Positions 18,045 to 27,737 are shown, counted from the stretch's first letter. The stretch: 64,000 nt of DNA from Bradyrhizobium canariense (GCF_018130465.1 NZ_JAFCKJ010000001.1:868001-932000), one strand, 5' to 3'. Numbers and translations: made by a program. Notes: generated by a model from the letters alone, not told the origin.

Positions 18045-19442
18045 ATGAACGCCAATCTGGCTGCAGTTCTGTATCTCGTGGCGGGTGTGCTGTTCATCCT
18101 GTCACTGCGCGGGCTGTCCAGCCCCGCCACATCGCGGCAGGGCAATTTCTTTGGCATGATCGGTATGGCGATCGCGGTCGCCACCACGTTGGCCAGCCAT
18201 CCGCCGGCGGACGGCCTCGCCTGGATCCTCGTGATCCTTGGCATCGCGATCGGCGGCAGCGTCGGCGCGGTGATCGCCCGCCGCGTGCCGATGACCTCGA
18301 TGCCGGAACTGGTCGCTGCTTTCCATTCGCTGGTCGGCATGGCCGCGGTGCTGGTCGCCGCCGGTGCGTTCTACGCGCCGGAGGCCTTCGACATCGGCAG
18401 CCCCGGCAACATCCATCCGCAGAGCCTGGTCGAGATGTCGCTCGGCGTCGCCATCGGCGCCCTGACCTTCACCGGCTCGGTGATCGCGTTCCTGAAGCTG
18501 TCCGCGCGGATGAGCGGTGCGCCGATCATCCTGCCGTTCCGTCACTTCATCAACATCGCGCTCGCGATTGCGCTCGTCGTCTTCATCGTCGGGCTGGTGA
18601 TGTCGGGCAGCGCGCTCGACTTCTGGCTGATCGTCATCATCGCGCTGGCGCTCGGCGTGCTCATGATCATCCCGATCGGCGGCGCCGACATGCCGGTCGT
18701 GATTTCGATGCTGAACTCGTACTCGGGCTGGGCCGCGGCCGGCATCGGCTTCACCCTCGGCAATTCCGCGCTGATCATCACCGGCGCGCTGGTGGGATCA
18801 AGCGGCGCGATCCTGTCCTACATCATGTGCCACGCGATGAACCGCTCCTTCATCTCGGTCATCCTCGGCGGCTTCGGCGGCGAGACCGCGGCGGCCGGAG
18901 GTGGCGGCGGTGAGCAGAAACCGGCCAAGCTCGGCTCGGCCGACGATGCGGCCTTCATCATGAAGAACGCGCAGAAGGTCATCATCGTGCCCGGCTACGG
19001 CATGGCGGTGGCGCAGGCCCAGCATGCGTTGCGCGAAATGGGCGACATCCTGAAGAAGGAAGGCGTCGAGGTGAAATACGCCATTCACCCGGTCGCCGGC
19101 CGCATGCCCGGCCACATGAACGTGCTGCTTGCCGAAGCCAACGTGCCCTATGACGAGGTGTTCGAGCTCGAGGACATCAACTCCGAATTCGCGCAGGCCG
19201 ACATCGCTTTCGTGATCGGCGCCAACGACGTCACCAACCCGGCGGCCGAAGACGACAAGACCTCGCCGATCTACGGCATGCCGGTGCTTCAGGTCTGGAA
19301 GGCCGGCACCGTGATGTTCATCAAGCGCTCACTCGCTTCGGGCTATGCCGGCATCGACAATCCGCTGTTCTATCGCGACAACACCATGATGCTGCTCGGC
19401 GACGCCAAGAAGGTCACCGAGAACATCGTCAAGGCGATGTAG
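18045..19442 (+). CDS. pntB: NAD(P) transhydrogenase subunit beta
   Basis: A 465-residue subunit with an N-terminal membrane channel of about eight to nine helices (residues 1-260) and a C-terminal NADP(H)-binding domain dIII. The dIII region shows IVPGYGMAVAQAQHALREM, YAIHPVAGRMPGHMNVLLAEA and VIGANDVTNPAA, all diagnostic. A short Gly-rich linker (AAGGGGGEQKP) joins the two. Together with pntAA and pntAB it makes NADPH at the expense of the proton gradient. A GC-rich hairpin 28 bp after the stop marks the likely operon end. Confidence 0.97.
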   Translation: MNANLAAVLYLVAGVLFILSLRGLSSPATSRQGNFFGMIGMAIAVATTLASHPPADGLAWILVILGIAIGGSVGAVIARRVPMTSMPELVAAFHSLVGMAAVLVAAGAFYAPEAFDIGSPGNIHPQSLVEMSLGVAIGALTFTGSVIAFLKLSARMSGAPIILPFRHFINIALAIALVVFIVGLVMSGSALDFWLIVIIALALGVLMIIPIGGADMPVVISMLNSYSGWAAAGIGFTLGNSALIITGALVGSSGAILSYIMCHAMNRSFISVILGGFGGETAAAGGGGGEQKPAKLGSADDAAFIMKNAQKVIIVPGYGMAVAQAQHALREMGDILKKEGVEVKYAIHPVAGRMPGHMNVLLAEANVPYDEVFELEDINSEFAQADIAFVIGANDVTNPAAEDDKTSPIYGMPVLQVWKAGTVMFIKRSLASGYAGIDNPLFYRDNTMMLLGDAKKVTENIVKAM

Positions 19443-19469
19443 CGCGGAAGCGAACGGGCCATTGCCGAA

Positions 19470-19492
19470 GCGACGCGCGGGCAGCGCGTCGC
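19470..19492 (+). terminator. Hairpin after pntB
   Basis: GCGACGCGC / GGGCA / GCGCGTCGC forms a 9-bp GC stem 28 bp after the pntB stop. No T run follows, so termination efficiency is uncertain; it probably marks the 3' end of the pnt mRNA. Confidence 0.45.
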
Positions 19493-19601
19493 ATGGTACA
19501 CTGCTCACCAGGCGGCGTGCGGCCGCCGCGACGTTCCGGCGATGTCATGAAATTGCTGCGGAGCCGGTGCAAGCCCTGAACCGGGGCCGGGCCGCGTCAT
19601 C

Positions 19602-20399
19602 ATGATCATCGTCAAGTGGATCGCCATCCTGCTCGTGACCGTCTATTGCGCCGGTCTCCTCGTGCTGTATGTCAGGCAGCGCGAGATGCTTTTTCCGATC
19701 CCACCCGTCGGTCGCATCACGCCGGACGCCGCAGGCCTCCCCGAGGCCGAAGAGCACGTCCTGACCACCTCCGATGGCGAGATGGTCATCGTCTGGCACC
19801 TGCCGGCGAGGCACGGTCGTCCCGTGATCCTGTATTTTCCGGGCAATGGCGACTATCTCGCCGGTCGCGTCAGCCGCTTCAAGGCCATGACGGCGGACGG
19901 TACCGGCCTCGTCGCGCTGTCCTATCGCGGCTATGCCGGCTCGAGCGGGGCGCCGAGCGAGGAGGGTCTGCTGCGCGATGCCGCGGCTGCCTACGCCTTC
20001 ACCACTGCGCGCTATGCGGCGGAACGAATTGTCGCCTGGGGCTTTTCGCTCGGGACCGGCGCGGCGGTCGCGATCGCCTCGGAGCGTCGTGTTGGAAAAC
20101 TCATCCTGGAAGCTCCCTATACATCGGCGGTGGACGTTGCCGCTTCATCGTTCTGGTTCGTTCCGGTGCGCCTGCTGATGCGAGATCCATTTCATTCCGA
20201 CGAGCGCATCGCGCGCGTCACTGTGCCGCTATTGGTGATGCATGGCACCAATGACCTTGCCATTTCGATCGTGTTCGGAGAGCGTCTGTTCGCTCTCGCG
20301 CGTGAACCGAAGCAGTTCGTTGGCTTTGCGGGCGGCGGACACGACAATCTCGATGCTTTCGGTGCGATCGATACGGCGAGGCGCTTCATTGGTTCCTAG
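19602..20399 (+). CDS. Membrane-anchored alpha/beta hydrolase
   Basis: A 265-residue serine hydrolase of the type annotated as BEM46-like or dienelactone-hydrolase-like. One N-terminal membrane helix (WIAILLVTVYCAGLLVLYV, about residues 5-23) anchors it. The nucleophile elbow is GFSLGTG at about 146-152, the strand-loop ILYFPGNGDY gives the oxyanion region, and the C-terminal His is in GGGHDNLDAFG. The catalytic triad looks complete. Substrate unknown. Its last codons overlap the probable start of the antiporter gene, so the two are likely translationally coupled. Confidence 0.82.
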   Translation: MIIVKWIAILLVTVYCAGLLVLYVRQREMLFPIPPVGRITPDAAGLPEAEEHVLTTSDGEMVIVWHLPARHGRPVILYFPGNGDYLAGRVSRFKAMTADGTGLVALSYRGYAGSSGAPSEEGLLRDAAAAYAFTTARYAAERIVAWGFSLGTGAAVAIASERRVGKLILEAPYTSAVDVAASSFWFVPVRLLMRDPFHSDERIARVTVPLLVMHGTNDLAISIVFGERLFALAREPKQFVGFAGGGHDNLDAFGAIDTARRFIGS

Positions 20400-21834
20400 A
20401 CGGCTTGTTGTTCGACGCGGGAGCGGGTTCATCGCCGCGGTCCTCGTCGTGTTGTTGCCACAGCACGCATGGGCGGCGACCGGGCTCGACGGCGCTGCGA
20501 TGCGCTGGCCCTATGCGCTGCCCTTTGCCGGCCTCCTGCTGTCGATCGCGCTCGGGCCGCTGCTGTTCGCACGATTTTGGCACCATCATTACGGCAAGAT
20601 CGCCGCGGCCTGGTCGCTGCTGGCACTCGCCTCGCTCGTCATCCTGGCCGGGAGCATGGCGACGCTGGCGGCGCTCGTTCACGCCATGCTCGCCGAATAT
20701 TTCGGTTTCATCGTGCTGCTGTTCTCGCTCTATGTCGTGGCCGGGGGCGTTCTCGTCACGGGCGACATCAAGGCGACGCCGGCAACGAATGCCGGCATCC
20801 TCGCGCTCGGCACGCTGATGGCGAGCGTCGTTGGCACCACGGGGGCGGCCATGATCCTGATCCGCCCTTTGATCCGCGCCAACCGACCGCGGCGCCACAA
20901 CGCCCATGTCGTCATCTTCTTCATCATCCTGGTCGCGAATGTCGGCGGCGCGCTGAGCCCGCTCGGCGATCCCCCGCTGTTCGTCGGCTTCCTGCATGGC
21001 GTCGACTTCTTCTGGACCACGCGGACCATTTGGCTACAGACGGCGATCGTTGCCGGACTGCTGCTCGCGATCTTCGTCGCCATCGACGTCTGGCGCTTTC
21101 GCAGCGAACCCTTGCTCGGCGACGCCGGCGCCGCGAAGCCGGTCCGCATCCGCGGCCTCGTCAACCTGGTGCTGATCGCCGCCATCGTCGCGAGCCTGCT
21201 GGCCTCGGCGATGTGGAAGCCCGGCATCGCCTTCGACATTCTCGGAACCAGGATGGACCTGGAAGACATCGCCCGCAACGCGGCGCTGCTGGCCATAGCG
21301 GCCCTGTCGGTGTGGTTGACACCGGACGAGCACAGGCAGGCCAACGGCTTCACCTGGGAGCCGATTCGCGAAGTCGCAAAACTGTTCGCCGGCATTTTTG
21401 TCGCGATCATCCCGGTCATCGCCATGCTCGATGCCGGCCATCACGGCGCCTTCGCCGGGCTGTTGTCGGCCGTGACGGCGCCCGACGGCACGCCGCGCGA
21501 GGTTGCCTATTTCTGGTTCACCGGCCTGATGTCGGCGTTCCTCGACAATGCGCCGACCTATCTGTTGTTCTTCGAGCTCGCCGGCGGCGACCCACAGGTG
21601 CTGATGCACGAGCTCTCGGGCACGCTCGCCTCCATCTCCATGGGCGCAGTCTACATGGGCGCGCTCACCTATATAGGCAATGCGCCGAACTTCATGGTGA
21701 GCAGCATCGCCAGCGAGAACGGCATCGAGATGCCGAGCTTCTTCGGCTATTTCGTGCGCGCCGGCGCGGTGCTGATCCCGCTGTTCCTGCTGCTGACGCT
21801 GCTGCCGGTCGCGCCGATCCTGTACCGGCATTGA
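20389..21834 (+). CDS. NhaD-type sodium:proton antiporter family protein
   Basis: A polytopic inner-membrane protein of about 481 residues in the NhaD/ArsB/CitM ion-transporter superfamily. Around 11 hydrophobic segments are visible. Signature stretches are NVGGALSPLGDPPLFVGFL, MSAFLDNAPTYLLFFELAG and YIGNAPNFMVSSIA, which carry the Asp, Asn and Gly residues typical of the NhaD ion path. No ATG precedes the first hydrophobic segment; the best start is TTG at 20389, inside the end of the hydrolase gene, after GGCGAGG. That gives a signal-like N terminus ending HAWAA. The start is the least certain point. A strong terminator follows. Confidence 0.82.
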   Translation: MVPRRLVVRRGSGFIAAVLVVLLPQHAWAATGLDGAAMRWPYALPFAGLLLSIALGPLLFARFWHHHYGKIAAAWSLLALASLVILAGSMATLAALVHAMLAEYFGFIVLLFSLYVVAGGVLVTGDIKATPATNAGILALGTLMASVVGTTGAAMILIRPLIRANRPRRHNAHVVIFFIILVANVGGALSPLGDPPLFVGFLHGVDFFWTTRTIWLQTAIVAGLLLAIFVAIDVWRFRSEPLLGDAGAAKPVRIRGLVNLVLIAAIVASLLASAMWKPGIAFDILGTRMDLEDIARNAALLAIAALSVWLTPDEHRQANGFTWEPIREVAKLFAGIFVAIIPVIAMLDAGHHGAFAGLLSAVTAPDGTPREVAYFWFTGLMSAFLDNAPTYLLFFELAGGDPQVLMHELSGTLASISMGAVYMGALTYIGNAPNFMVSSIASENGIEMPSFFGYFVRAGAVLIPLFLLLTLLPVAPILYRH

Positions 21835-21861
21835 ATCTGCTGGCCGATTTGCTACTGCTCG

Positions 21862-21899
21862 CCCAGGGTGCGATGAATTTCGTCGCACCTTGGGTTTTT
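21862..21899 (+). terminator. Rho-independent terminator
   Basis: CCCAGGGTGCGA / TGAATTTCG-region loop / TCGCACCTTGGG followed by TTTTTC. A 12-bp stem with one wobble pair and a T run, 28 bp after the antiporter stop: a textbook intrinsic terminator on the plus strand. Confidence 0.85.
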
Positions 21900-21973
21900 C
21901 GTTTGAGCATGGTCCTTTCGGAAAGCCGCGACACACTTTTCCGGATCGTGCGCGAAGCAATTGGAGCCGATGG

Positions 21974-23071
21974 ATGAGCGCGCATAATCCGATGCCCCGG
22001 TCGGCCTGGATCTTTCCGGCGCTGGCCGTGCTGTTGTTTGCAGCCGTCAGCGCGACGGGATATGCGTTCACGCTGTCGTTCGGCGGGCTCGTCTTCGCCC
22101 TCGTGCTCCTCGTCATCCTGTTCGGCACGGTGTTTGCCGCGGTTCATCATGCCGAAGTGATCGCCGAACGGGTCGGCGAACCCTATGGCACGCTGGTGCT
22201 GACGCTCTCGGTGACCATCATCGAGGTGGCGCTGATCACTACGATCATGCTGGGCGACAAGCCTGCCCCGGAACTGGCGCGCGACACCGTGTTCGCCGTG
22301 GTCATGATCGTCTGCAATGGCCTCGTCGGGCTCTGCATCTTCATCGGCGGCCTGCGCTATCGCGAGCAGGGCTTTCAGCTCTCCGGCGCCAACGTCTATC
22401 TCAGCGTGCTGTTCGCGCTCGCGACCATCACCCTGATCATGCCCAACTACACGACGACCACGCCGGGCCCGGTCTATTCGGCGGTTCAACTCGGTTTCGT
22501 CGACGTGGTCACGCTCGCGCTGTATGGGGTGTTTCTCTACACCCAGACCGTGCTGCACAAGGATTACTTCGTTCACGAACGGGCGGATGGCTCGAGCGGC
22601 GAGGCGCATCTGTCGGGCCGGACCCTGGTGCTCAGCGTCGCGCTGCTGCTGATTGCGCTGCTGGCGGTCGTGCTGCTGGCCAAGAAATTCTCGCTGGTGG
22701 TCGACGCCGTCGCGGCCAGGATCGGTGCGCCGCCCGCCTTTGCCGGACTTCTGGTCGCGCTCCTGATCCTGCTGCCGGAAGGCGTCGCAGCGGTCTCGGC
22801 GGCCCGCAAGAACGACCTCCAGAAGAGCATCAACCTCGCGCTCGGCTCGTCGCTGGCCACCATCGGGCTGACCATCCCGGCCGTCGGTGTCGCCACCTAT
22901 GCGCTCGACAAGGAGCTCAAGCTCGGGCTCAGCGCCCAGGGCAGCGTCCTTTTGCTCCTGACCTTCTTCCTGAGCATGCTGACCTTCGGGACGGGCAGGA
23001 CCAATGTCCTGTTCGGGCTGGTCCATATGGTGGTATTTGCCGTCTACGTGTTCATGGTTTTCGTGCCCTGA
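21974..23071 (+). CDS. chaA: Calcium/sodium:proton antiporter, ChaA-type
   Basis: A 365-residue membrane protein of the CaCA cation/proton exchanger superfamily, close in length to E. coli ChaA (366). The two inverted alpha-repeats are clear: HHAEVIAERVGEPYGTLVLT with TIIEVALI in the first half and LLPEGVAAVSAARKNDLQKS with LGSSLATIGLTIPAV in the second. Each has the conserved acidic residue for ion binding. It should expel Ca2+ or Na+/K+ at alkaline pH. The ATG at 21974 starts MSAHNPMPRS; earlier in-frame sequence would run back into the terminator of the previous gene and is rejected. Confidence 0.9.
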   Translation: MSAHNPMPRSAWIFPALAVLLFAAVSATGYAFTLSFGGLVFALVLLVILFGTVFAAVHHAEVIAERVGEPYGTLVLTLSVTIIEVALITTIMLGDKPAPELARDTVFAVVMIVCNGLVGLCIFIGGLRYREQGFQLSGANVYLSVLFALATITLIMPNYTTTTPGPVYSAVQLGFVDVVTLALYGVFLYTQTVLHKDYFVHERADGSSGEAHLSGRTLVLSVALLLIALLAVVLLAKKFSLVVDAVAARIGAPPAFAGLLVALLILLPEGVAAVSAARKNDLQKSINLALGSSLATIGLTIPAVGVATYALDKELKLGLSAQGSVLLLLTFFLSMLTFGTGRTNVLFGLVHMVVFAVYVFMVFVP

Positions 23072-23106
23072 ACCGGTTTTCCGGATGATGCCCCAGGAGA
23101 GTTCCG

Positions 23107-23391
23107 ATGCTTGCCGCCAAGTCCGAAGTTCAGGTCGACAATGAGCAGGTTCGGGTGACCGAGTGGCGGCTCGCTCCAAACAGCGCCACCGGGCATCACA
23201 CCCACGGCATGGACTACGTCATTGTTCCCGTGGTCGCGGGGGAAATGACCATCGTGGCACCCAATGGCGAGCGGTCCAAGGCACAGCTTGCGGCCGGAAA
23301 ATCTTACTTTCGCAAGGCCGGCGTCCAGCACGACGTACTTAACGAAACCTCAACCGAGATCGTGTTCCTTGAGATCGAGCTGAAGCCATAA
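23107..23391 (+). CDS. Small cupin-domain protein
   Basis: A 94-residue single-cupin protein. The metal-site motif GHHTHGMDYVIVPVVAGEMTI gives HxH with the downstream acidic position, and the second cupin motif ends in AGVQHDVLNET. It begins 35 bp after the chaA stop with a good ribosome site (CCAGGAGAG), so it may share the chaA transcript. Small cupins like this act as metal-binding sensors or enzymes; the substrate cannot be read from sequence. Confidence 0.8.
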   Translation: MLAAKSEVQVDNEQVRVTEWRLAPNSATGHHTHGMDYVIVPVVAGEMTIVAPNGERSKAQLAAGKSYFRKAGVQHDVLNETSTEIVFLEIELKP

Positions 23392-23485
23392 GGCTGGCGT
23401 TACCGTTTGCCATCGATCCGTCGCAGTTGATCCCTTACAATGCCCCAAAGTTCCCGCATCTGATCGCGCGGGGAGTGGCCGAGAA

Positions 23486-24469
23486 ATGCTGAAATACCTC
23501 GCTAAAATCTCGATGGATATCTTACCCTCGGTGCTCGCAACGATCATCGGGGCGTACATCGTTAATCATTACATCAACGCCAAGCCGGCGGCGGATGCGC
23601 CCGCGGCCGTGATGGCGCCTGCCCAGGCTGGCAAGAACGGCAAGCCCGCCGATGTGGCCAACCTCCCCGCGCCCGGCATCAAGGCCAAGGGCATCTCCGA
23701 GAAGAACGTGACGGACAAGCCGGCGGCCGAGAAGGCTGCCGATCAGCCGGGCGCTGAGCCCAAGACCACTGACAAGACCACTGAGAAGTCGACTGCGGAC
23801 GTGGCGCCGGCCGAGGCCGCTCCGCGCGGCAAACCGTCCGCGCGCGAGAAGGCGGTCGCCAAGTCCACCCCGGCCGTCGCTGCACCCGCTCCCGCCGCCC
23901 CAGTGGTGGAGGCCAATTCGGCGCCGGCTGCTGCCGCGCCGGCCGCAACCCCCGACGCCAACGATCTCGTGCGCGCCGCGATCGAGCGCCTGCGCAAGTC
24001 GCCTGAGGGCAAAGCTGCTGAGGCCAAGCCTGTGGAGACCAAGTCTTCCGAGACCAAGTCTTCCGAGGCCAAGTCTTCCGACAGCAAGTCGCCCGAGAAG
24101 ACCCAGGAGCCTGCGGTGCGGGAAGCCCTCCGCACCCCGGAGGCCCCGCGTATCGTCCCCGTGGATCCGTCCATGGTGCGCCCGTTGCCGCCGCCGATCA
24201 CGGTCTCGACACCCGCACCCGAGGCCTATGGCAATGGCGGCTCGTCGCAGGCGAGCCCGCCCTACACGGCCTCGGTCGGCAACGAGAACCCGAATCGGCT
24301 GACGCCCCCGGCTGATATTCCGGTCCCGATGATCGCGCCCCCGCTTGATCTGCGCGCCGATGCCGGCGCGTCCATGCCGCGGCCGAAGACCAATGTCGCC
24401 GACGACATGTTGTCGGGCGTCAAGTCCATGTTCCATTCCGTTCTGCCGAAGAGCGTCACCCCGGATTAA
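23486..24469 (+). CDS. Membrane-anchored low-complexity protein, function unknown
   Basis: A 327-residue protein with one N-terminal hydrophobic segment (residues 11-30, ILPSVLATIIGAYIVNHYI) and then almost entirely Ala/Pro/Lys/Glu/Ser-rich sequence. It includes the short repeats ETKSSETKSSEAKSSDSKS at about residues 182-205. The long tail is predicted to be disordered and periplasmic or cytoplasmic depending on topology. I do not recognise a domain. Such proteins occur in Bradyrhizobium as hypothetical proteins. It is convergent with the TPR lipoprotein gene, 27 bp away. Confidence 0.65.
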   Translation: MLKYLAKISMDILPSVLATIIGAYIVNHYINAKPAADAPAAVMAPAQAGKNGKPADVANLPAPGIKAKGISEKNVTDKPAAEKAADQPGAEPKTTDKTTEKSTADVAPAEAAPRGKPSAREKAVAKSTPAVAAPAPAAPVVEANSAPAAAAPAATPDANDLVRAAIERLRKSPEGKAAEAKPVETKSSETKSSEAKSSDSKSPEKTQEPAVREALRTPEAPRIVPVDPSMVRPLPPPITVSTPAPEAYGNGGSSQASPPYTASVGNENPNRLTPPADIPVPMIAPPLDLRADAGASMPRPKTNVADDMLSGVKSMFHSVLPKSVTPD

Positions 24470-24496
24470 GACGGCGCCTGCGCTGCGCCAGAATCG

Positions 24497-25147
24497 TCAG
24501 CCGCCGACGCGGGCGAGGCCGCTGCGGGCGGCGTCGTCGCGTGGACGAAGCGAGACCGCCTTGGTGTAGGACGCCGCCGCCTTGGTCCTGTCGCCCAGCC
24601 GTTCATAGGCTTGTCCGCGTATGGTCCAGACTTGGGCATTGTGTGGATCGGCCTCGGAAGCCTCATCCAGATCGGCCGCGGCCTCCTTGATCTTGCCGAG
24701 GGCGAGATAGCTGGTGGCGCGGCCGAGCAGCGGCTCGACCTTCTGCGGGTTGAGTCCGCTCGCGGCGCTGAAATCGGCGATCGCGACGTCGTGCTTGTTA
24801 TTACCCTGGTAGATCAGGGCGCGACCATAGAGCGCCTGCGCATTGTAGGGATCGAGCCCGACCGCGTGGTTGAACTCATCGAGCGCAGCCGCCGTCTCGC
24901 CGGACTTTGCCAGGGCCTGGGCCTTTGCTGTATGGGCTTGGGCTTCGCTGACATTGCCGGCGCTGACCACGTTCTCGGCGGTCGTGGCTGCCTTGGGTGC
25001 CTCCTGCGGCTTGTCCTTCTCCGGCATCAGCGATCCCAGGTCGAAGGAGCAACCGCACAGCGAAATCCCCATCAAGGCCAGCGCAAACGGCTGCTGCAAG
25101 ATCTGGCGTAACCGCGCCAAGCCGCGCTTGGGGAAAGGGGAGGCCAT
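24497..25147 (-). CDS. TPR-repeat lipoprotein
   Basis: A 216-residue protein with a lipoprotein signal: LALMGISLCGCSFD, where the second Cys of LCGC would be lipidated, so it is probably held at the outer or inner membrane facing the periplasm. Residues about 70-210 hold four tetratricopeptide repeats, recognisable by the periodic pattern in AAALDEFNHAVGLDPYNAQA, VAIADFSAASGLNPQ, EAAADLDEASEADPHNAQV and KAAASYTKAVSLRPRD. TPRs mediate protein contacts; a role in envelope assembly is plausible but not shown. The rpsU gene lies upstream on the same strand, with a terminator between. Confidence 0.85.
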   Translation of the reverse strand: MASPFPKRGLARLRQILQQPFALALMGISLCGCSFDLGSLMPEKDKPQEAPKAATTAENVVSAGNVSEAQAHTAKAQALAKSGETAAALDEFNHAVGLDPYNAQALYGRALIYQGNNKHDVAIADFSAASGLNPQKVEPLLGRATSYLALGKIKEAAADLDEASEADPHNAQVWTIRGQAYERLGDRTKAAASYTKAVSLRPRDDAARSGLARVGG

Positions 25148-25218
25148 CTACGGTTCGCTCGCGCTGGTGCCGCATCGGTAGTGCCCCATCCCAGAAAGGC
25201 ACCGCTCACAAAACAATA

Positions 25219-25239
25219 ACGCGGGCCAGGGGCCCGCGT
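25219..25239 (-). terminator. Rho-independent terminator of rpsU
   Basis: On the minus strand ACGCGGGCC / CCT / GGCCCGCGT forms a perfect 9-bp stem followed by TATTGTTTTG. It lies 35 bp past the rpsU stop and separates rpsU from the TPR lipoprotein gene. Confidence 0.85.
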
Positions 25240-25273
25240 CATCGAAAACTGAAGTCTATTCAAGTCCGGTAAA

Positions 25274-25588
25274 TCAGCGCGGTCCGCGCGGACCAGCACT
25301 TGCGCCTGCACCAGCACCCGGGCCGCCACGACCGCCACGATCACCACCGGGGCCAGCGCCGAACACCGGCTTCGGCTTCATCGGCAGCAGGCCTTCGCGC
25401 TGCAGCTTCTTGCGGGCGAGCTTGCGCGCACGGCGTACGGCTTCGGCCTTTTCGCGGGCCTTCTTCTCGGAGGGCTTTTCGTAGTGACCGCGGAGCTTCA
25501 TCTCGCGGAAAATACCCTCGCGCTGCATCTTCTTCTTCAGCGCCTTGAGGGCTTGGTCGACATTGTTATCGCGAACGAGAACCTGCAC
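25274..25588 (-). CDS. rpsU: Small ribosomal subunit protein bS21 with Gly-rich tail
   Basis: bS21 of the 30S subunit helps start translation near the anti-Shine-Dalgarno sequence. Residues 1-70 are canonical: [39 protein letters not shown] and the Arg/Lys-rich helix after it. At 104 residues it is longer than the 71 of E. coli. The extra C-terminal 30 residues are almost only Gly, Ala, Arg and Pro ([17 protein letters not shown]). Alphaproteobacterial S21 often has such tails. It is followed by a clean terminator, so it is probably a one-gene transcript. Confidence 0.95.
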   Translation of the reverse strand: MQVLVRDNNVDQALKALKKKMQREGIFREMKLRGHYEKPSEKKAREKAEAVRRARKLARKKLQREGLLPMKPKPVFGAGPGGDRGGRGGPGAGAGASAGPRGPR

Positions 25589-25850
25589 GCGGCATCCTCT
25601 TCAGTGGATCGGATTTGAATTCTGGTAAGTCAAAGGGGATGGCGAAACGCACAAGCCCTTAACCTTGAGGGCGCGGATGTATCAGACAAAGCCTGGGATG
25701 TCCACCGGCCAAGCGGGTTTTCGGGCCAAGTTCAGCCATTAAATGAGGCAAAATACCTCTGTGCGGCCCTGATTTGGGAGATTTGACGCCAAGGGTGGGG
25801 CCGTTTCCGGAGCTTTGTTCCGGAATCTTTGAAAGCAGGGGACGACACAC

Positions 25851-26573
25851 ATGGATATGAAGAAATACGCGGCCGAGGCTATCGGCACCTTTTGGCTCAC
25901 ATTCGCAGGTTGCGGAAGTGCGGTGATCGCAGCCGGCTTTCCGCAGGTCGGCATCGGTCTGGTCGGCGTCTCCCTCGCATTCGGGCTGAGCGTGGTCACC
26001 ATGGCCTATGCGATCGGCCACATCTCAGGCTGCCATCTCAATCCGGCGGTCACCGTCGGTCTTGCTGCCGGCGGACGTTTTCCGGCCGGACAGATCCTGC
26101 CTTATGTGATCGCGCAGGTGGCCGGCGCGATCGTGGCCGCGTGGCTTCTCTACGTCATCGCAAGCGGAGCTCCCGGCTTCGACGTCAGCAAAGGCTTCGC
26201 GTCCAACGGTTACGACGCCCATTCTCCCGGCCAGTACAGCATGATCGTGTGCTTCCTCACCGAGGTGGTAATGACCATGATGTTCCTGTTCATCATCATG
26301 GGCGCCACCCACGGCCGCGCGCCCGCGGGCTTTGCACCGCTGGCGATCGGGCTCGCGCTGGTGATGATCCATCTCGTCAGCATCCCCGTCACCAACACCT
26401 CGGTGAACCCGGCGCGCAGCACGGGTCCCGCGCTGTTCGTCGGCGGATGGGCGCTGTCGCAGCTCTGGCTGTTCTGGGTCGCGCCGCTGATCGGCGGCGC
26501 GCTCGGCGGGGTGATCTATCGTTGGCTCAGCGAAGAGCCCTCTGGCGTCGTCGCGGGCGCGAAGACGGCCTAG
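25851..26573 (+). CDS. aqpZ: Aquaporin Z
   Basis: A 240-residue water channel of the inner membrane with six helices. Both pore signatures are intact: [10 protein letters not shown] in the first half and [12 protein letters not shown] in the second. The selectivity-filter Arg follows the second NPA. The length equals that of characterised AqpZ proteins. The ATG at 25851 is preceded by GCAGGGGACGACACAC, a usable ribosome site. The gene stands alone; its stop codon TAG is the first part of a dispersed CTAGAGCGTTTT-type repeat. Confidence 0.95.
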   Translation: MDMKKYAAEAIGTFWLTFAGCGSAVIAAGFPQVGIGLVGVSLAFGLSVVTMAYAIGHISGCHLNPAVTVGLAAGGRFPAGQILPYVIAQVAGAIVAAWLLYVIASGAPGFDVSKGFASNGYDAHSPGQYSMIVCFLTEVVMTMMFLFIIMGATHGRAPAGFAPLAIGLALVMIHLVSIPVTNTSVNPARSTGPALFVGGWALSQLWLFWVAPLIGGALGGVIYRWLSEEPSGVVAGAKTA

Positions 26574-26594
26574 AGCGTTTTCGAGCGGCTCTAG
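26570..26594. repeat. CTAGAGCG repeat, truncated copy
   Basis: CTAGAGCGTTTTCGAGCGGC followed by CTCTAG. This shares its left end with the longer copies at 34628 and 30641 (reverse). The TAG inside its first four bases is the aqpZ stop codon. Confidence 0.7.
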
Positions 26595-26603
26595 TCGCAA
26601 AGC

Positions 26604-26629
26604 GGGATCGCAGCATTTGCTGCGGTCCC
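26604..26629. terminator. Hairpin between convergent aqpZ and purK
   Basis: GGGATCGCAGC / ATTT / GCTGCGGTCCC makes an 11-bp stem with one wobble, ending 2 bp from the purK stop. It could serve both convergent genes. No clear T run on either side. Confidence 0.5.
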
Positions 26630-26630
26630 G

Positions 26631-27737
26631 TCACTTGACCTTCGTCGGCCTGACTTCGGTGACATGGCCCATCTTGCGACCGGGGCGCGGCGTACCCTTG
26701 CCGTAGATGTGCACGGTTGCCCCCGGGACGCTCAGCCACTTGTCATACTCATTGATCTCGTCGCCGATCAGATTGGTCATAGTGACGATTTCGCCGTGGC
26801 GCACGGGCTTGCCGAGAGGCCAGCCGGCAATGGCGCGGATGTGCTGCTCGAACTGCGAGACGGACGCACCGTCGAGCGTCCAGTGTCCGGAATTGTGCAC
26901 GCGCGGAGCGATCTCGTTGACCAGCACCTTGGGTCCGGTGCCGTTGGCGAGCACGAACATCTCGACGGCAAGCACGCCGACATAATCGAGCGCGCCAGCG
27001 ATCTTGCCGGCGATGTTGCGCGCTTCCTCGGCGAGCACGTCCGGGATCCGGGCGGGCGCACGGGAGATCTTCAGGATGTGGTCGCGGTGCTCGTTTTCGG
27101 TGACGTCGAAGCACTCGACCTGGCCTGTGGCCGAGCGGGCGGCGATCACGGAAATCTCACGCTCGTACGGCACGAAGGCTTCCAGGATCGCCGATTTGGT
27201 GGCGAGACTGGTCCACACCTTCGCAATGTCGTCGCCCTCGCGGATGATGGCCTGGCCCTTGCCGTCATAGCCGAAGCGGCGGGTCTTCAGCACGGCCGGT
27301 AGGCCGATCCTGACGTTGGCCTCGCGCAAAGAAGCGACCGAGGTGACGTCGGCGTAAGCGGCCGTGCCGATGCCGAGCTTTGTGACAAAATCCTTCTCGG
27401 CGAGCCGGTCCTGGGTGGTCTCGAGGATCTTGCGGTTGGGCAGCACCGGGCGGCGTGCATCCAGCACCATCGCGGCCGCGGACGGCACGTTCTCGAATTC
27501 GTAGGTGATGACGTCGACGTCGTTGGCGAACAGCTCGAGCGCTTCGACATCGGCATATTCGGCGCAGGTCGCATTCAGGACGACGTCGAAGGCCGGTGAG
27601 TCCGGATCGGGCGAGAACACCTGGCAGCGCAGGCCGAGCCGTGCCGCCGCCATGGCCAGCATCCGCCCCAATTGTCCGCCGCCGAGGATGCCAATGGTGT
27701 CGCCGGGCTTCAGCTTCACCTGCTTTGCGTCAGTCAC
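26631..27737 (-). CDS. purK: 5-(carboxyamino)imidazole ribonucleotide synthase
   Basis: ATP-grasp enzyme of 368 residues that converts AIR, bicarbonate and ATP into N5-CAIR in de novo purine synthesis. The N-terminal nucleotide-binding motif [22 protein letters not shown] is present. The ATP-grasp core has [14 protein letters not shown] and the metal-binding segment [16 protein letters not shown]. It overlaps the end of purE by 4 bp, so the purE-purK pair is translationally coupled, the usual order. Nothing unusual. Confidence 0.97.
   Translation of the reverse strand: MTDAKQVKLKPGDTIGILGGGQLGRMLAMAAARLGLRCQVFSPDPDSPAFDVVLNATCAEYADVEALELFANDVDVITYEFENVPSAAAMVLDARRPVLPNRKILETTQDRLAEKDFVTKLGIGTAAYADVTSVASLREANVRIGLPAVLKTRRFGYDGKGQAIIREGDDIAKVWTSLATKSAILEAFVPYEREISVIAARSATGQVECFDVTENEHRDHILKISRAPARIPDVLAEEARNIAGKIAGALDYVGVLAVEMFVLANGTGPKVLVNEIAPRVHNSGHWTLDGASVSQFEQHIRAIAGWPLGKPVRHGEIVTMTNLIGDEINEYDKWLSVPGATVHIYGKGTPRPGRKMGHVTEVRPTKVK

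Noticed and set aside
21692-23179. Long minus-strand frame opposite chaA
   Set aside because: Covers the antiporter and a terminator; His/Asp/Gln-rich shadow.
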